Shown piece by piece: positions 39,421 to 49,180 of a stretch of 64,000 nucleotides of DNA. Positions within the stretch are counted from its first letter, which is position 1. Every line of letters starts with the position of its first letter. Origin of the DNA: Solibacillus sp. FSL R7-0682 (GTDB lineage: Bacteria > Bacillota > Bacilli > Bacillales_A > Planococcaceae); contig NZ_JBBOUI010000001.1 in NCBI RefSeq assembly GCF_038005985.1, forward strand, positions 3,812,501 to 3,876,500, in the 5' to 3' direction. The position numbers and the translations under genes are program-made. A model generated the notes under the pieces. The model was not told the DNA's origin. It ran no database searches and worked only from the letters and a program-made list of their open reading frames with translations.

Positions 39421-39451
39421 AAACCGTCAATTGAGTAAAAATTGACGGTTT
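39421..39451. terminator. terminator after bceB
   Basis: A perfect inverted repeat AAACCGTCAATT / AATTGACGGTTT ends the bceAB transcript. Confidence 0.85.
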
Positions 39452-39458
39452 TGAAGAA

Positions 39459-41441
39459 CTATATTACTTGTTTAATAATTTTTTTGTAATAATTGATTGT
39501 TAACATTGCAAATACAATATACATACTTATATATAGCCCCATTGTTACAATGAGTGGTGTCGTTAATTCTGTACCGAATAAAAACCAACCGGATTTGACA
39601 GCAAAGTAACTATGCAATAGACCAATGAGTAACGGCACACCGTAGTTAAATAATTGTTTTAAAATAATGCCACGCAGTAGTTCCTTTTGTGTAAAGCCAA
39701 TTTTCCGTAAAGTTTTATACGATTCTACCTCTTCATCCGCTTCAGACATTTGCTTAAAGTACAAAATGCTACCTGTTGCAAGTAAAAAAGCAATTCCTAA
39801 AAAGGCAGTTGTAAAAATCGTCACACCAAATGAGTTTAAATTATACGTTATTGTTGATTGTTGTGAGCTTATTAAATTCACAGTGTCGTCCATTTCAGAT
39901 TCAAAAAATATGTTTGCACCCGTTTCCTTATAAAGTTGTTCCGCATGCGCATACGCTTCTTCAGATGCGTCCACTAAATCAATCGATGTTTGTGATTTCG
40001 TCGAATAGCCGATTGGCGTTATATCATTTAAACGTTGTAAATCCTTAAATAATACGTCCTCTACCACCACTACAACACCACCAGATGTAATACGCCATAA
40101 TAATACTGATGTCTCATCTACGTGTTTAATATGCACTGGGATTTGATTATCCTCATGCATTAGTGTCATGTCAAATGGCGCTTGTATTGGCAATAGATTG
40201 GACATAAACCCATTGTATGAAGTAATAACTGCTTCCCCTGCTGTTAGCTGTAAATCAGGATCAATTTGCTGATATTGTGATAAGGGAATTGCAATGACAT
40301 CGCTAATTGTATTGCCTTGCATCATTTTTAACGCATCGTCACTAAAAAGTTCAGTTAGATCAATTTGTGCGCTCGTTAAGTCAAAACGCTTTTCTGTATA
40401 GGCAATACCTTGCTGTTTTAATGCAGTTACAAAGACCTCTTCACGCCCATCTACTACTATAAAATCCGCTGGCACCTGACTTTCAGCTGAGTCCGATGCA
40501 GAATAATAGCTAATATACGATAACGTTGTGATTGCGAGTGACACGGCTGTAAGTACAGTAATTAATGTTAATGATTTTGAGTTGCTTTTCATTCGATGCA
40601 TAATTGGTGTTAATGCAAGTACATCCCCTAGACTTAAATGTCCTTTTTTACTTAAACGGTATAAATTCATCACGAAAGCTACCGAGTAGCGGAATACAAA
40701 AAACGTACCACCAATCGTCGTCACCAAAATAATGACCATACTTAAAAATAAATTCGTTGTTTCGCCTGAAAACAGGACAGAGCTCTTATAATAACCATAG
40801 ATGATTAAGGCTAAGCCAATTGCTCCCATAATCATTGGAAATGCACTGAAACGCTTTACACGCTCATCCGCTTGTTTCGATGCATTAAATAGTGATAATA
40901 ATGACGATTTGCGCACCATAAATGCCATTTGCACTAAAATAATGACTAATAGAATGCCAAACACTAGTAATGTATTTACAAGGGCCACTTTACTAAAGGT
41001 CATTGTGACAATAGCTTCAAATTGCAATATTTTTAGTAAAATCATCGCAAACAAACGAGAGCTTAATAACCCCATCACCATACCAATACTAACTGCCCCT
41101 ACGAATAATACAATATTCTCAAACGCAATTAGACGAAAGACAAGCCCCTTCGTCATCCCAATCAGTTGATACAGTCCGATTTCTTTGCTACGTCTTTTAA
41201 TAAATAAATGGTTCGCATACAAGACGAAGAACAGCACAATAAAATACAACATATAAGAAGCTGCTTCGAAGCCCGCGGAGGCTGTACCGCTTGCTTTTGT
41301 TGCCTCAATGATTGATTCATTATATTGTAGTGTGACAAATGAGAAAAATAACGTTACGCTAAATATCAGTGCAAAAAAGTATAAATAATAGTGCTTCATG
41401 TTTTTTAGCATACTTTTAAAAACAAGCTGACTAAGCTTCAC
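39459..41441 (-). CDS. bceB: BceB-type ABC permease (peptide antibiotic sensing/detoxification)
   Basis: A 660-residue FtsX-like permease with ten membrane helices and a large extracellular domain of roughly 200 residues between helices 7 and 8 (about 315-525). This build is diagnostic of Bce-type transporters, which free lipid II-cycle intermediates from peptides such as bacitracin and also sense flux for the partner kinase. I take GTG 41441 ([12 protein letters not shown]), since AGGCGG lies 8 bases upstream; an in-frame start at 41450 would sit on that site. The 11-bp overlap with bceA implies coupling. The inducing peptide is unknown. Confidence 0.88.
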   Translation of the reverse strand: MKLSQLVFKSMLKNMKHYYLYFFALIFSVTLFFSFVTLQYNESIIEATKASGTASAGFEAASYMLYFIVLFFVLYANHLFIKRRSKEIGLYQLIGMTKGLVFRLIAFENIVLFVGAVSIGMVMGLLSSRLFAMILLKILQFEAIVTMTFSKVALVNTLLVFGILLVIILVQMAFMVRKSSLLSLFNASKQADERVKRFSAFPMIMGAIGLALIIYGYYKSSVLFSGETTNLFLSMVIILVTTIGGTFFVFRYSVAFVMNLYRLSKKGHLSLGDVLALTPIMHRMKSNSKSLTLITVLTAVSLAITTLSYISYYSASDSAESQVPADFIVVDGREEVFVTALKQQGIAYTEKRFDLTSAQIDLTELFSDDALKMMQGNTISDVIAIPLSQYQQIDPDLQLTAGEAVITSYNGFMSNLLPIQAPFDMTLMHEDNQIPVHIKHVDETSVLLWRITSGGVVVVVEDVLFKDLQRLNDITPIGYSTKSQTSIDLVDASEEAYAHAEQLYKETGANIFFESEMDDTVNLISSQQSTITYNLNSFGVTIFTTAFLGIAFLLATGSILYFKQMSEADEEVESYKTLRKIGFTQKELLRGIILKQLFNYGVPLLIGLLHSYFAVKSGWFLFGTELTTPLIVTMGLYISMYIVFAMLTINYYKKIIKQVI

Positions 41442-42192
41442 GCTGCTCACCGCCTAAAACACTTTGCGTATTTAATATTTGCTGGAAGAAGTCCGTTCGA
41501 GACTTATTGCCTTTATAAAGCTCCGTATAAATTTGTCCATCCTTTAAAAATAATACACGAGAACAGAAGCTTGCAGCGACCGCATCGTGGGTTACCATCA
41601 TAATTGTTGTTTCTTTTACTTCATTAATTTGTGCTAAGTTATCAAGTAATGCTGACGCAGATTTTGAATCAAGTGCTCCCGTTGGCTCATCCGCAAAAAC
41701 TAATGATGGATTCGAAATTAACGCCCTTGCTGCAGAAGTACGTTGCTTTTGTCCACCCGAAATTTCATTAGGGTATTTCGATAAAATGTCCCCAATTCCT
41801 AAAATGGTTACAAGCTCTTGCAAACGTTTTTCTGCTGCTGCCTTTGGAATAGAACTTAATGATAATGGTAATAAAATATTTTCTTTTACCGTTAATGTAT
41901 CTAATAAGTTATAGTCTTGGAACACGAAGCCTAGTTCTTCACGGCGAAACTTTGCCAAGGCACTTTCTTTCATACCTTGTAGCTTTTGACCGTTAATTTG
42001 TACTAAACCGTCTGTTACATGGTCAATTGAACATAGTACATTTAATAATGTTGTTTTCCCTGAGCCTGAAGGTCCCATAATCCCAACAAACTCACCTTTT
42101 TCTACCTCTAAGTCAATACCTTTTAACACTTCTTGTGCTAAAGAGCGCTTACCATATGTTTTTCGCACTTTTCTTGCGATTAATATACTCAT
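41431..42192 (-). CDS. bceA: BceA-type ABC ATPase
   Basis: A 253-residue ATPase of the MacB/BceA type: Walker [11 protein letters not shown]-loop VFQDYNLLD, signature ISGGQKQR, Walker [14 protein letters not shown]-loop VTHD. It powers BceB. ATG 42192 is placed 9 bases after AAGGGAGG; an ATG at 42201 directly abuts that site. Preceded by a BceR-like operator. Confidence 0.9.
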   Translation of the reverse strand: MSILIARKVRKTYGKRSLAQEVLKGIDLEVEKGEFVGIMGPSGSGKTTLLNVLCSIDHVTDGLVQINGQKLQGMKESALAKFRREELGFVFQDYNLLDTLTVKENILLPLSLSSIPKAAAEKRLQELVTILGIGDILSKYPNEISGGQKQRTSAARALISNPSLVFADEPTGALDSKSASALLDNLAQINEVKETTIMMVTHDAVAASFCSRVLFLKDGQIYTELYKGNKSRTDFFQQILNTQSVLGGEQREA

Positions 42193-42273
42193 TTTCTTCA
42201 TCCTCCCTTGTCTATATTTTACCTCCTATAGAAAAGCTAATCGTTCGTTTCATATGACAAAAACGCTTGGTAA

Positions 42274-42289
42274 GTGACAAGTTCGTCAC
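42274..42289. promoter_or_regulatory. BceR-like operator upstream of bceA
   Basis: The inverted repeat GTGAC-N6-GTCAC fits the type of dyad bound by Bce-family response regulators. It lies about 82 bp before bceA and overlaps the stop codon of bceS. Confidence 0.65.
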
Positions 42290-43263
42290 ATTCCAAGCGT
42301 CCTTACATAATCATTTAGCTGCGAGAAGACAAGTGAAACCGTCGTCCCTTTGTTGACAGTAGAATCTATTTTCAATCGAATGTTCAAAGATTCTGCTGCT
42401 TGCTTTGCTAAATAAAGCCCCATTCCAGTAGCTGCACTCGTCTCTCGTCCGACTGTCCCTGTATAGGATTTACGAAACACACGAGGTAAATCTTCCGGTT
42501 CGATTCCAATTCCTCCATCTTGAATAGAAAGGATCGTATTTCCCTCATGCATCTTTGTAAACAGCTGAATTTGTCCGCCAACATGACTATACTTCACTGC
42601 ATTCGATAAAATTTGCCGCACGATAAAGCCTAGCCACTTTTTATCCGTTATGACTTCTACATCTAGATCACCTAACTCAACACTTATTTTCTTCTCAAAG
42701 CACCAACTACGTAGCGCTTTAATTTCTTCTACTACAACTGACTTTACATTTACCTTTTCTAAACGGTTGTCCTGTTCAATCGTCATAAGGCGAGTTGCAT
42801 GTAACTGCTGGTCTAATAATAAGAATAGCCTTAGCCATTCATTCTCTAGATTGTCCTTTAATTGTGTCGCTTCTACTTGATCAATAAGGAGCTGCATCGC
42901 TGTTAAAGGGGATTTCATTTCATGTACCCATGCAAGTAACTCATCTTGCTGTTCCAAAACGATGGCGTTTTTTTCTTGTAACTCCATTTGTATTTGCTGC
43001 AGCTGTTCTTCAAAATACGCATGTATTATCGTTAAATAGTTATAATTATACTCACTGCGTGGGTAACGCTTCATCACCTGACAATCACGTATGTACCGAA
43101 AAAGTAAAAAGGAAATCTCTAGCATTAACCAAATCACGTTGAAATAAAAAAATGAGACATTCGGAATACCATTATCAATAAATAATAATGCGTTAATTAG
43201 GAGTTGCAACAAGAACAAAAAAACGATCCACGAGGCATATTGACGAAAAAAAATACGAATCAT
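42286..43263 (-). CDS. bceS: BceS-type intramembrane-sensing histidine kinase
   Basis: A 325-residue kinase with two N-terminal helices (about 12-30 and 37-57) joined by only a few residues, so it has no extracellular sensor and must be told by the transporter. DHp phospho-acceptor His lies in VHEMKSPLTA; ATPase boxes are SNAVKYS (N), QDGGIGIE (G1) and TGMGLYLAK (G2). It overlaps bceR by 4 bp. Confidence 0.9.
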   Translation of the reverse strand: MIRIFFRQYASWIVFLFLLQLLINALLFIDNGIPNVSFFYFNVIWLMLEISFLLFRYIRDCQVMKRYPRSEYNYNYLTIIHAYFEEQLQQIQMELQEKNAIVLEQQDELLAWVHEMKSPLTAMQLLIDQVEATQLKDNLENEWLRLFLLLDQQLHATRLMTIEQDNRLEKVNVKSVVVEEIKALRSWCFEKKISVELGDLDVEVITDKKWLGFIVRQILSNAVKYSHVGGQIQLFTKMHEGNTILSIQDGGIGIEPEDLPRVFRKSYTGTVGRETSAATGMGLYLAKQAAESLNIRLKIDSTVNKGTTVSLVFSQLNDYVRTLGM

Positions 43264-43937
43264 TGACTCACCGCCATATAACCAAGACCTTTTTTCGTTA
43301 CAATTACATCTGCTAGTCCAATCTCCTCTAAGCGCTGACGCAATCGATTTACATTCACCGTCAGCGTATTATCATTTACAAAGCGCTCATCATCCCAAAG
43401 TTTGCGCATTAACTCATCCCGCGAAACAATTTGTCCTTTGGATTTTACTAAAACTTTTAAAATAAACAGTTCATTTTTAGTTAATTCAATTTGGCTTCCT
43501 TCATAATTTACAACTGCTCGATCATAGTGGATTTGTGCGCCACACCACGCTTCAATATTTACTTCACTTTCCTTATAATCATATGCTCTTCGTAACAATG
43601 CCTGTACTTTTGCGACAAGTACTTCCATATGAAACGGCTTTTGTACAAAGTCATCCGCCCCCATTTGCATCGCCATCACCATATCCATTGGGTGATCACG
43701 GGAGGATAAAAACAAAATCGGTACATTCGAGACCATTCGTATTTCTCGGCACCAATGGAACCCGTCATAAACAGGTAATTGAATATCGATGAGTACAAGC
43801 TGTGGTTGCTCGCTTGTAAATGTTTCCATCACTGTTCGAAAATCATTTGGACCAATGACTTCAATCATCCATTGCCCAAAGCGCTCTGTTATTAATTTGT
43901 ATATCGATTGATCATCTTCAATAAGCATCACCTTCAC
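43260..43937 (-). CDS. bceR: BceR-type OmpR-family response regulator
   Basis: A 225-residue regulator: receiver domain about 1-120 with acidic pocket EDD and phospho-acceptor Asp in VLIDIQLP, then a winged-helix DNA-binding domain (about 130-225, LTKNELFILKVLVKSKGQIVS). With BceS it should activate bceAB in response to lipid II-targeting peptides. It is transcribed ahead of bceS as one unit. Confidence 0.9.
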   Translation of the reverse strand: MKVMLIEDDQSIYKLITERFGQWMIEVIGPNDFRTVMETFTSEQPQLVLIDIQLPVYDGFHWCREIRMVSNVPILFLSSRDHPMDMVMAMQMGADDFVQKPFHMEVLVAKVQALLRRAYDYKESEVNIEAWCGAQIHYDRAVVNYEGSQIELTKNELFILKVLVKSKGQIVSRDELMRKLWDDERFVNDNTLTVNVNRLRQRLEEIGLADVIVTKKGLGYMAVSQ

Positions 43938-44115
43938 AACGAATCACTCCTTTACTTCCATTATACGATAAATTGAAACTCATTTTGTGAAGGGATTGTT
44001 TAAGCAGTCGTATTCAGTATAGATAAATTACAGATCGTTATACGGGAAATATTGTGAAGTCCGTATTTTGATTCTCTGATATAATCAAAACAATACATAG
44101 AAGGAGCGAGCGCCA

Positions 44116-45000
44116 ATGGATATTCGCCAACTTGAATATTTTGTAGAGGTTGCAAAGCATTTAAGCTTTACGAAGGCGGCCTCAACGTTGCATGTATCTC
44201 AGCCTTCCATCAGTAAATCAATTCAAAATTTTGAAGCAGAACTAGGTGTTCCGTTATTTTATCGTTCTTCTAAACAATTAGAATTAACCGATGCAGGTCA
44301 AGCCGTGTTAGTAAATGCCCTTCAAGTAATTGAGTCTTTTCAAAATTTACGCTCGGAGCTAACAGATTTAATGGAACTAAAAAAAGGACAAATTCGAATT
44401 GGGATTCCTCCAATTGTTGGTGCCGAGTTTTTTTCCAAATTAATAAGCCATTATAAGGAACAGCATCCTTATATTGAAATTGCCTTAACAGAAGCAGGAA
44501 CAAAACGGATTCGTCAAGATATTGAGGCAGGAGAACTTGATATAGGACTAGTTTGTAGTGTTTGCTCAACGAATGAAAATTTAGAGACGATTGGTTTTTT
44601 AGTAGACCCACTTCAGCTCATCGTTCATCAAGATCATCCATTAGCAGCTTACGAAACCATTGAAATGGCTGATTTAATAGGGGAAGCGTTCATTATTTAC
44701 CGAAAAGACTTTATTTTATATGACCGGATCATAGAAGAATGTTCAAAAAACGGATTTTTTCCTACTATCGCTTGTGAGACAACCCAAAAGGATTTATTTA
44801 TCGAAATGGTCCAGGCGAAGCTCGGAATTGCATTGCTTCCAAAGAAAATTGCCGCAAAAGTTCCCTATGATTCCATTAAACGGATTTCTTTCAAAGAGGA
44901 AACAATCCATTTAGAGCTCGGGATTACATGGAAAAAAAATAAATACTTACCATTCGCTGTGCGAGAGTTTATTCAACTAGCCCATAGCTTTGTACCATAA
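44116..45000 (+). CDS. LysR-family transcriptional regulator
   Basis: A 294-residue regulator with an N-terminal winged helix (MDIRQLEYFVEVAKHLSFTK, about 1-60), linker helix, and a two-lobed inducer-binding domain. The closest feel is the CidR/CatM-CynR group. It is divergent from bceR and converges with glcB, so its usual target, a divergent neighbour, would be bceRS; this is doubtful and it may act elsewhere or on itself. AGAAGGAGCGAG precedes the start. Confidence 0.85.
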   Translation: MDIRQLEYFVEVAKHLSFTKAASTLHVSQPSISKSIQNFEAELGVPLFYRSSKQLELTDAGQAVLVNALQVIESFQNLRSELTDLMELKKGQIRIGIPPIVGAEFFSKLISHYKEQHPYIEIALTEAGTKRIRQDIEAGELDIGLVCSVCSTNENLETIGFLVDPLQLIVHQDHPLAAYETIEMADLIGEAFIIYRKDFILYDRIIEECSKNGFFPTIACETTQKDLFIEMVQAKLGIALLPKKIAAKVPYDSIKRISFKEETIHLELGITWKKNKYLPFAVREFIQLAHSFVP

Positions 45001-45005
45001 ACGAT

Positions 45006-45040
45006 AAAAAACCTGTCACATCAGCTTTCTTGTGACAGGT
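45006..45040. terminator. terminator between lysR-type gene and glcB
   Basis: The stem ACCTGTCACA / TGTGACAGGT has AAAAA on its left side, which makes a strong U-run for glcB; it also serves the converging regulator gene. Confidence 0.85.
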
Positions 45041-45050
45041 TCTCATTAAA

Positions 45051-47228
45051 CTACGCCTTTACCTTTTGTTTTGCTTTTGCCTCTAAGCGCTTTTTGTGTA
45101 AAATCGGCTCTGTATAACCACTTGGTTGCTCATAACCTTTAAATACTAAATCGCATGCTGCTTGGAATGCTACAGACTCCTCATAATTTGCTGCCATTGG
45201 GGCGTACGTTAGATCGTCTGCATTTTGTGCATCAACCACTTTTGCCATACGCTCTAGAGTTTCTTGAACTTGCTCTTTTGTGCAAATACCATGGTGTAAC
45301 CAGTTCGCAACATGTTGACTTGAAATACGTAATGTCGCACGGTCTTCCATTAAACCAATATTGTTAATATCCGGTACTTTCGAACAGCCTACACCATGCT
45401 CTACCCAGCGTACTACATATCCTAAAATCCCTTGTGCATTATTATCAAGCTCTTGTTGAACCTCTTCAGTGGACCAATTTGCTACTGGATCGACCGGTAC
45501 TTGTAAAATTGCATCAATTAAATTTTCTGAGTTCGTAATACCTTTTTGAATATCTTTTACATTTACTTCATGGTAATGCATAGCATGTAGCGTCGCAGCT
45601 GTTGGAGAAGGTACCCACGCCGTGTTTGCTCCTGCCTTTGGATGCGCAATTTTTTGCTTAATCATCTCAGCCATTAAATCAGGCATTGCCCACATGCCTT
45701 TTCCGATTTGGGCACGACCTTGTAACCCTGCTTCTAGGCCAACGACAACATTTGATTTTTCATAAGCGGTTAACCAAGTTGAAGTTTTCATTTCACCTTT
45801 TCGAATCATTGGACCAGCTTCCATCGACGTATGAATTTCATCACCCGTACGATCTAAGAAGCCTGTATTAATGAAGACAACACGATTTTTTACTTCTTGA
45901 ATACATGCCTTTAAGTTTAATGATGTACGGCGCTCTTCATCCATTACACCAATTTTTAATGTATATCGTTCTAAGCCAACTAAATCTTCCACATGCTCGA
46001 ATAACGTATTAGCAAATGCTACTTCTTCAGAGCCGTGCATTTTTGGCTTTACGATATAGACAGAGCCTTTTTGGGAGTTTTTATATTGTCCATTTCCTAA
46101 AATTTCATGCTTTGCGATTAAGCTTGTAATAACACCATCCATAATGCCTTCAGGAACTTCTTGTCCGTCCTTATCTAAAATTGCAGGATTCGTCATTAAG
46201 TGACCAACATTACGTATAAACATTAATGAACGACCATTTAGCGTAATTGATTCTCCATTAGCCCCTGTATAAACACGATCTGGGTTTAATGTACGCGTCA
46301 TCGTCTTTGATCCCTTTTCAAATGTTGCAGTTAAGTCTCCCTTCATAAGACCTAGCCAATTTGAATACACTTCTACCTTATCCTCTGCATCAACAGCTGC
46401 AACAGAATCCTCACAATCCATAATTGTTGTGATGGCTGATTCTAAATAAACATCCTTTACACCAGCAGCATCGTCTTTTCCAATTGGATGATTGCGATCA
46501 ATTTGAATTTCAATGTGTAAATCATTATTTTTTAATAGTACAGCAGTTGGATTTTCTGCCTCTCCTTGATAACCAACAAACTTAGACGTATCCTCAAGCT
46601 TTGTCACATTACCATTCGCAAGCTTAACACGTAAATCCCCTTCGATAACTGAGTAACTAGTTACTTCTTTATGTGATGCACCTAGTAATGCAACTGCCTG
46701 ATCTAAGAAAACTTTTGAATAATGGATTACTTTTTCCCCTCGTACAGGGTTATAGCCCTTGCCAGCACTAGCACCATCATCATCACTAATTACATCTGTA
46801 CCATATAATGCATCGTAAAGACTACCCCAACGGGCATTAGCTGCATTAATGGCATAACGAGCATTACTGACTGGCACTACTAATTGTGGCCCAGCTTGGA
46901 ATGCAATTTCTTCATCTACATTTTCTGTCTCTATTTTAAAGTCCTCTACCTTTGGCTCCAAATAGCCAATTTCCTCTAAAAAAGCTTTATACGTAGTAAA
47001 ATCAAAATTATTTTTATGTTCTTTATGCCAATGATGAATGGCATTTTGTAACTCATCACGACGTGCCAATAATGCTTTATTTTTTGGAGCCAAGTTATGA
47101 ATTAATTGATCAAGGCCCCCCCAAAATGAATCTTTCTCCACTTCACTACCAGGAAGCACTTGCTCATTAATAAAATCATATAAAATTGACGCTACTTGTA
47201 AATTTCCAATTTGAATATACGTTGTCAT
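45051..47228 (-). CDS. glcB: malate synthase G
   Basis: A 725-residue enzyme of the G isoform (length about 720-730, against about 530 for isoform A). It condenses glyoxylate with acetyl-CoA to malate. The TIMBARREL core segments include [15 protein letters not shown], the region around [11 protein letters not shown], and [24 protein letters not shown] and MWAMPDLMA are also typical. Start ATG 47228 follows GAAAGGGGAT; six further upstream codons are in frame. No isocitrate lyase or glycolate oxidase gene is nearby, so glyoxylate must come from genes elsewhere. Confidence 0.96.
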   Translation of the reverse strand: MTTYIQIGNLQVASILYDFINEQVLPGSEVEKDSFWGGLDQLIHNLAPKNKALLARRDELQNAIHHWHKEHKNNFDFTTYKAFLEEIGYLEPKVEDFKIETENVDEEIAFQAGPQLVVPVSNARYAINAANARWGSLYDALYGTDVISDDDGASAGKGYNPVRGEKVIHYSKVFLDQAVALLGASHKEVTSYSVIEGDLRVKLANGNVTKLEDTSKFVGYQGEAENPTAVLLKNNDLHIEIQIDRNHPIGKDDAAGVKDVYLESAITTIMDCEDSVAAVDAEDKVEVYSNWLGLMKGDLTATFEKGSKTMTRTLNPDRVYTGANGESITLNGRSLMFIRNVGHLMTNPAILDKDGQEVPEGIMDGVITSLIAKHEILGNGQYKNSQKGSVYIVKPKMHGSEEVAFANTLFEHVEDLVGLERYTLKIGVMDEERRTSLNLKACIQEVKNRVVFINTGFLDRTGDEIHTSMEAGPMIRKGEMKTSTWLTAYEKSNVVVGLEAGLQGRAQIGKGMWAMPDLMAEMIKQKIAHPKAGANTAWVPSPTAATLHAMHYHEVNVKDIQKGITNSENLIDAILQVPVDPVANWSTEEVQQELDNNAQGILGYVVRWVEHGVGCSKVPDINNIGLMEDRATLRISSQHVANWLHHGICTKEQVQETLERMAKVVDAQNADDLTYAPMAANYEESVAFQAACDLVFKGYEQPSGYTEPILHKKRLEAKAKQKVKA

Positions 47229-47443
47229 CAAATAATCCCCTTTCAATGAGTACTACTTTAAAAAAGAAAATTACATCCCCTCTTCTTTCTTATTATAAGT
47301 TGCTAGCGTTATATAAATAAAATACATATTTTGAATAATCATTATGCATTTTAACTATAATTACATCACAAGTCCTAATAGATGAACTAAATATCGATTT
47401 CTTTTATAATGAAGCAAGAATAACTTACATGAGGTGTAACATC

Positions 47444-47749
47444 TTGCAATTACCTATATTATTAGTCGTTATCTTTTCGATTTTAGCTGTTATTAAAGTA
47501 ATTAGTAAACGTGAAATAGTTAAAGCAGCTACTAAAAATGAGGTCATTTTTAGTATTATTTCGTATGTAGGCGTCTACGCGGTCGGTTTAGGCTTAATCG
47601 CGCAAATGTTCGACTGGGTTGTCTCACTAGATTTGAATGTGGCGTTTAAGTATACCCTTTCTATTTTATTATTAATTTTTACAATCATCGTTATTGGACA
47701 AATATTAAATAAAATTATTCCTGCTCATTTAAAAGATGTATTTAAATAA
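47444..47749 (+). CDS. small integral membrane protein, unknown function
   Basis: A 101-residue protein with three hydrophobic stretches (about 3-18, 33-56, 66-89). I place the start at TTG 47444, seven bases after GAGGTG; an ATG at 47429 is in frame but overlaps that site. No family recognised. It converges with tuf and has its own terminator. A TATAAT about 40 bases upstream could be its -10. Confidence 0.65.
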   Translation: MQLPILLVVIFSILAVIKVISKREIVKAATKNEVIFSIISYVGVYAVGLGLIAQMFDWVVSLDLNVAFKYTLSILLLIFTIIVIGQILNKIIPAHLKDVFK

Positions 47750-47752
47750 AAT

Positions 47753-47790
47753 AAACGGCACTTTGAATTAATTCAAAGTGCCGTTTATTT
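47753..47790 (+). terminator. terminator after small membrane protein gene
   Basis: The perfect repeat AAACGGCACTTTGAATT / AATTCAAAGTGCCGTTT is followed by ATTTTAG, right after the stop codon. Confidence 0.88.
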
Positions 47791-47801
47791 TAGTTTCATA
47801 T

Positions 47802-47836
47802 AAAAAACACCCTGCAAGCGTCCCTGCAGGGTGTTT
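47802..47836 (-). terminator. tuf terminator
   Basis: The stem AACACCCTGCA / TGCAGGGTGTT on the minus strand runs into TTTTTT, 25 bases after the tuf stop. Confidence 0.9.
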
Positions 47837-47859
47837 AAAAAATTAGCTAGAAGCTAAAA

Positions 47860-49047
47860 TTATTTTTGGATAGATGCTACTACACCAGCGCCTACAGTAC
47901 GGCCACCCTCACGGATAGAGAATTTAGTACCTTCTTCTAAAGCGATTGGAGCGATTAATTCAACAGTCATTTCGATGTTGTCGCCAGGCATAACCATTTC
48001 TACGCCTTCTGGTAAGTTACAGATACCTGTTACGTCAGTTGTACGGAAGTAGAACTGAGGACGGTAGTTAGAGAAGAATGGAGTATGACGGCCACCCTCT
48101 TCTTTAGATAAAACGTAAACTTCAGCTTTGAAGTTTGTGTGTGGAGTGATTGAACCTGGTTTAGCTAATACTTGACCACGTTGGATATCTTCACGAGCAA
48201 CACCACGTAATAAAGCACCGATGTTATCGCCAGCTTCAGCGTAATCTAATAATTTACGGAACATTTCAACACCAGTTACAGTAGTTGATTTAGCTTCTTC
48301 ATCGATACCGATGATTTCTACTACGTCACCAACTTTAACTTGACCACGTTCAACACGGCCAGTTGCTACTGTACCACGACCAGTGATAGAGAATACGTCC
48401 TCTACTGGCATCATGAATGGTTTGTCAGTTTGACGCTCTGGAGTTGGGATGTACTCGTCAACAGCGTTCATTAATTCAATGATTTTTTCTTCCCACTCAG
48501 GCTCGCCTTCTAATGCTTTAAGAGCAGAACCTTTGATTACTGGAAGATCATCACCTGGGAAGTCATATTCAGATAGTAAGTCACGGATTTCCATTTCTAC
48601 TAACTCTAATAATTCTTCATCGTCAACCATATCACATTTGTTCATGAATACTACTAAGTAAGGTACACCTACTTGACGTGATAATAAGATGTGCTCACGA
48701 GTTTGTGGCATTGGACCATCAGCAGCAGATACTACTAAGATACCGCCGTCCATTTGTGCAGCACCAGTGATCATGTTTTTAACATAGTCAGCGTGTCCTG
48801 GGCAGTCTACGTGTGCGTAGTGACGAGTTGCAGTTTCATATTCAACGTGAGAAGTGTTGATTGTGATACCACGCTCTTTTTCTTCTGGAGCGTTGTCGAT
48901 GTCAGCGTATGATTTAGCTTCTCCACCCATTGCTTTTGATAATACTGTTGCGATAGCAGCAGTTAAAGTTGTTTTACCATGGTCAACGTGTCCGATTGTA
49001 CCAATGTTAGCATGCGTTTTAGAACGGTCAAATTTTTCTTTAGCCAT
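47860..49047 (-). CDS. tuf: elongation factor Tu
   Basis: A 395-residue GTPase delivering aminoacyl-tRNA to the A site: P-loop GHVDHGKT, switch [14 protein letters not shown] and GSAL guanine motifs, then the two beta-barrel domains. It closes the rpsL-rpsG-fusA-tuf order; a 133-bp gap after fusA with a dyad (49102-49127) suggests separate control. A terminator follows at once. Confidence 0.99.
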   Translation of the reverse strand: MAKEKFDRSKTHANIGTIGHVDHGKTTLTAAIATVLSKAMGGEAKSYADIDNAPEEKERGITINTSHVEYETATRHYAHVDCPGHADYVKNMITGAAQMDGGILVVSAADGPMPQTREHILLSRQVGVPYLVVFMNKCDMVDDEELLELVEMEIRDLLSEYDFPGDDLPVIKGSALKALEGEPEWEEKIIELMNAVDEYIPTPERQTDKPFMMPVEDVFSITGRGTVATGRVERGQVKVGDVVEIIGIDEEAKSTTVTGVEMFRKLLDYAEAGDNIGALLRGVAREDIQRGQVLAKPGSITPHTNFKAEVYVLSKEEGGRHTPFFSNYRPQFYFRTTDVTGICNLPEGVEMVMPGDNIEMTVELIAPIALEEGTKFSIREGGRTVGAGVVASIQK

Positions 49048-49101
49048 TAGAAAATGCCTCCTCAGAGTTATGTTTTATTTTTAAATTTATACTAAAATTG
49101 C

Positions 49102-49127
49102 TGACTACAAATGGGCCCATCTGTAGT
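49102..49127. repeat. inverted repeat between fusA and tuf
   Basis: GACTACAAATGGG / CCCATCTGTAGTC pairs over 12 of 13 bases with no loop to speak of. It lacks a clear U-run on the tuf strand, so it is not a plain terminator; it may be an RNA-processing or stability element in the fusA-tuf message. Confidence 0.55.
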
Positions 49128-49180
49128 CCTGCAATCATAGCTTACAAATTATTTATACTTGATGCAAGGTGAAATTTCAA

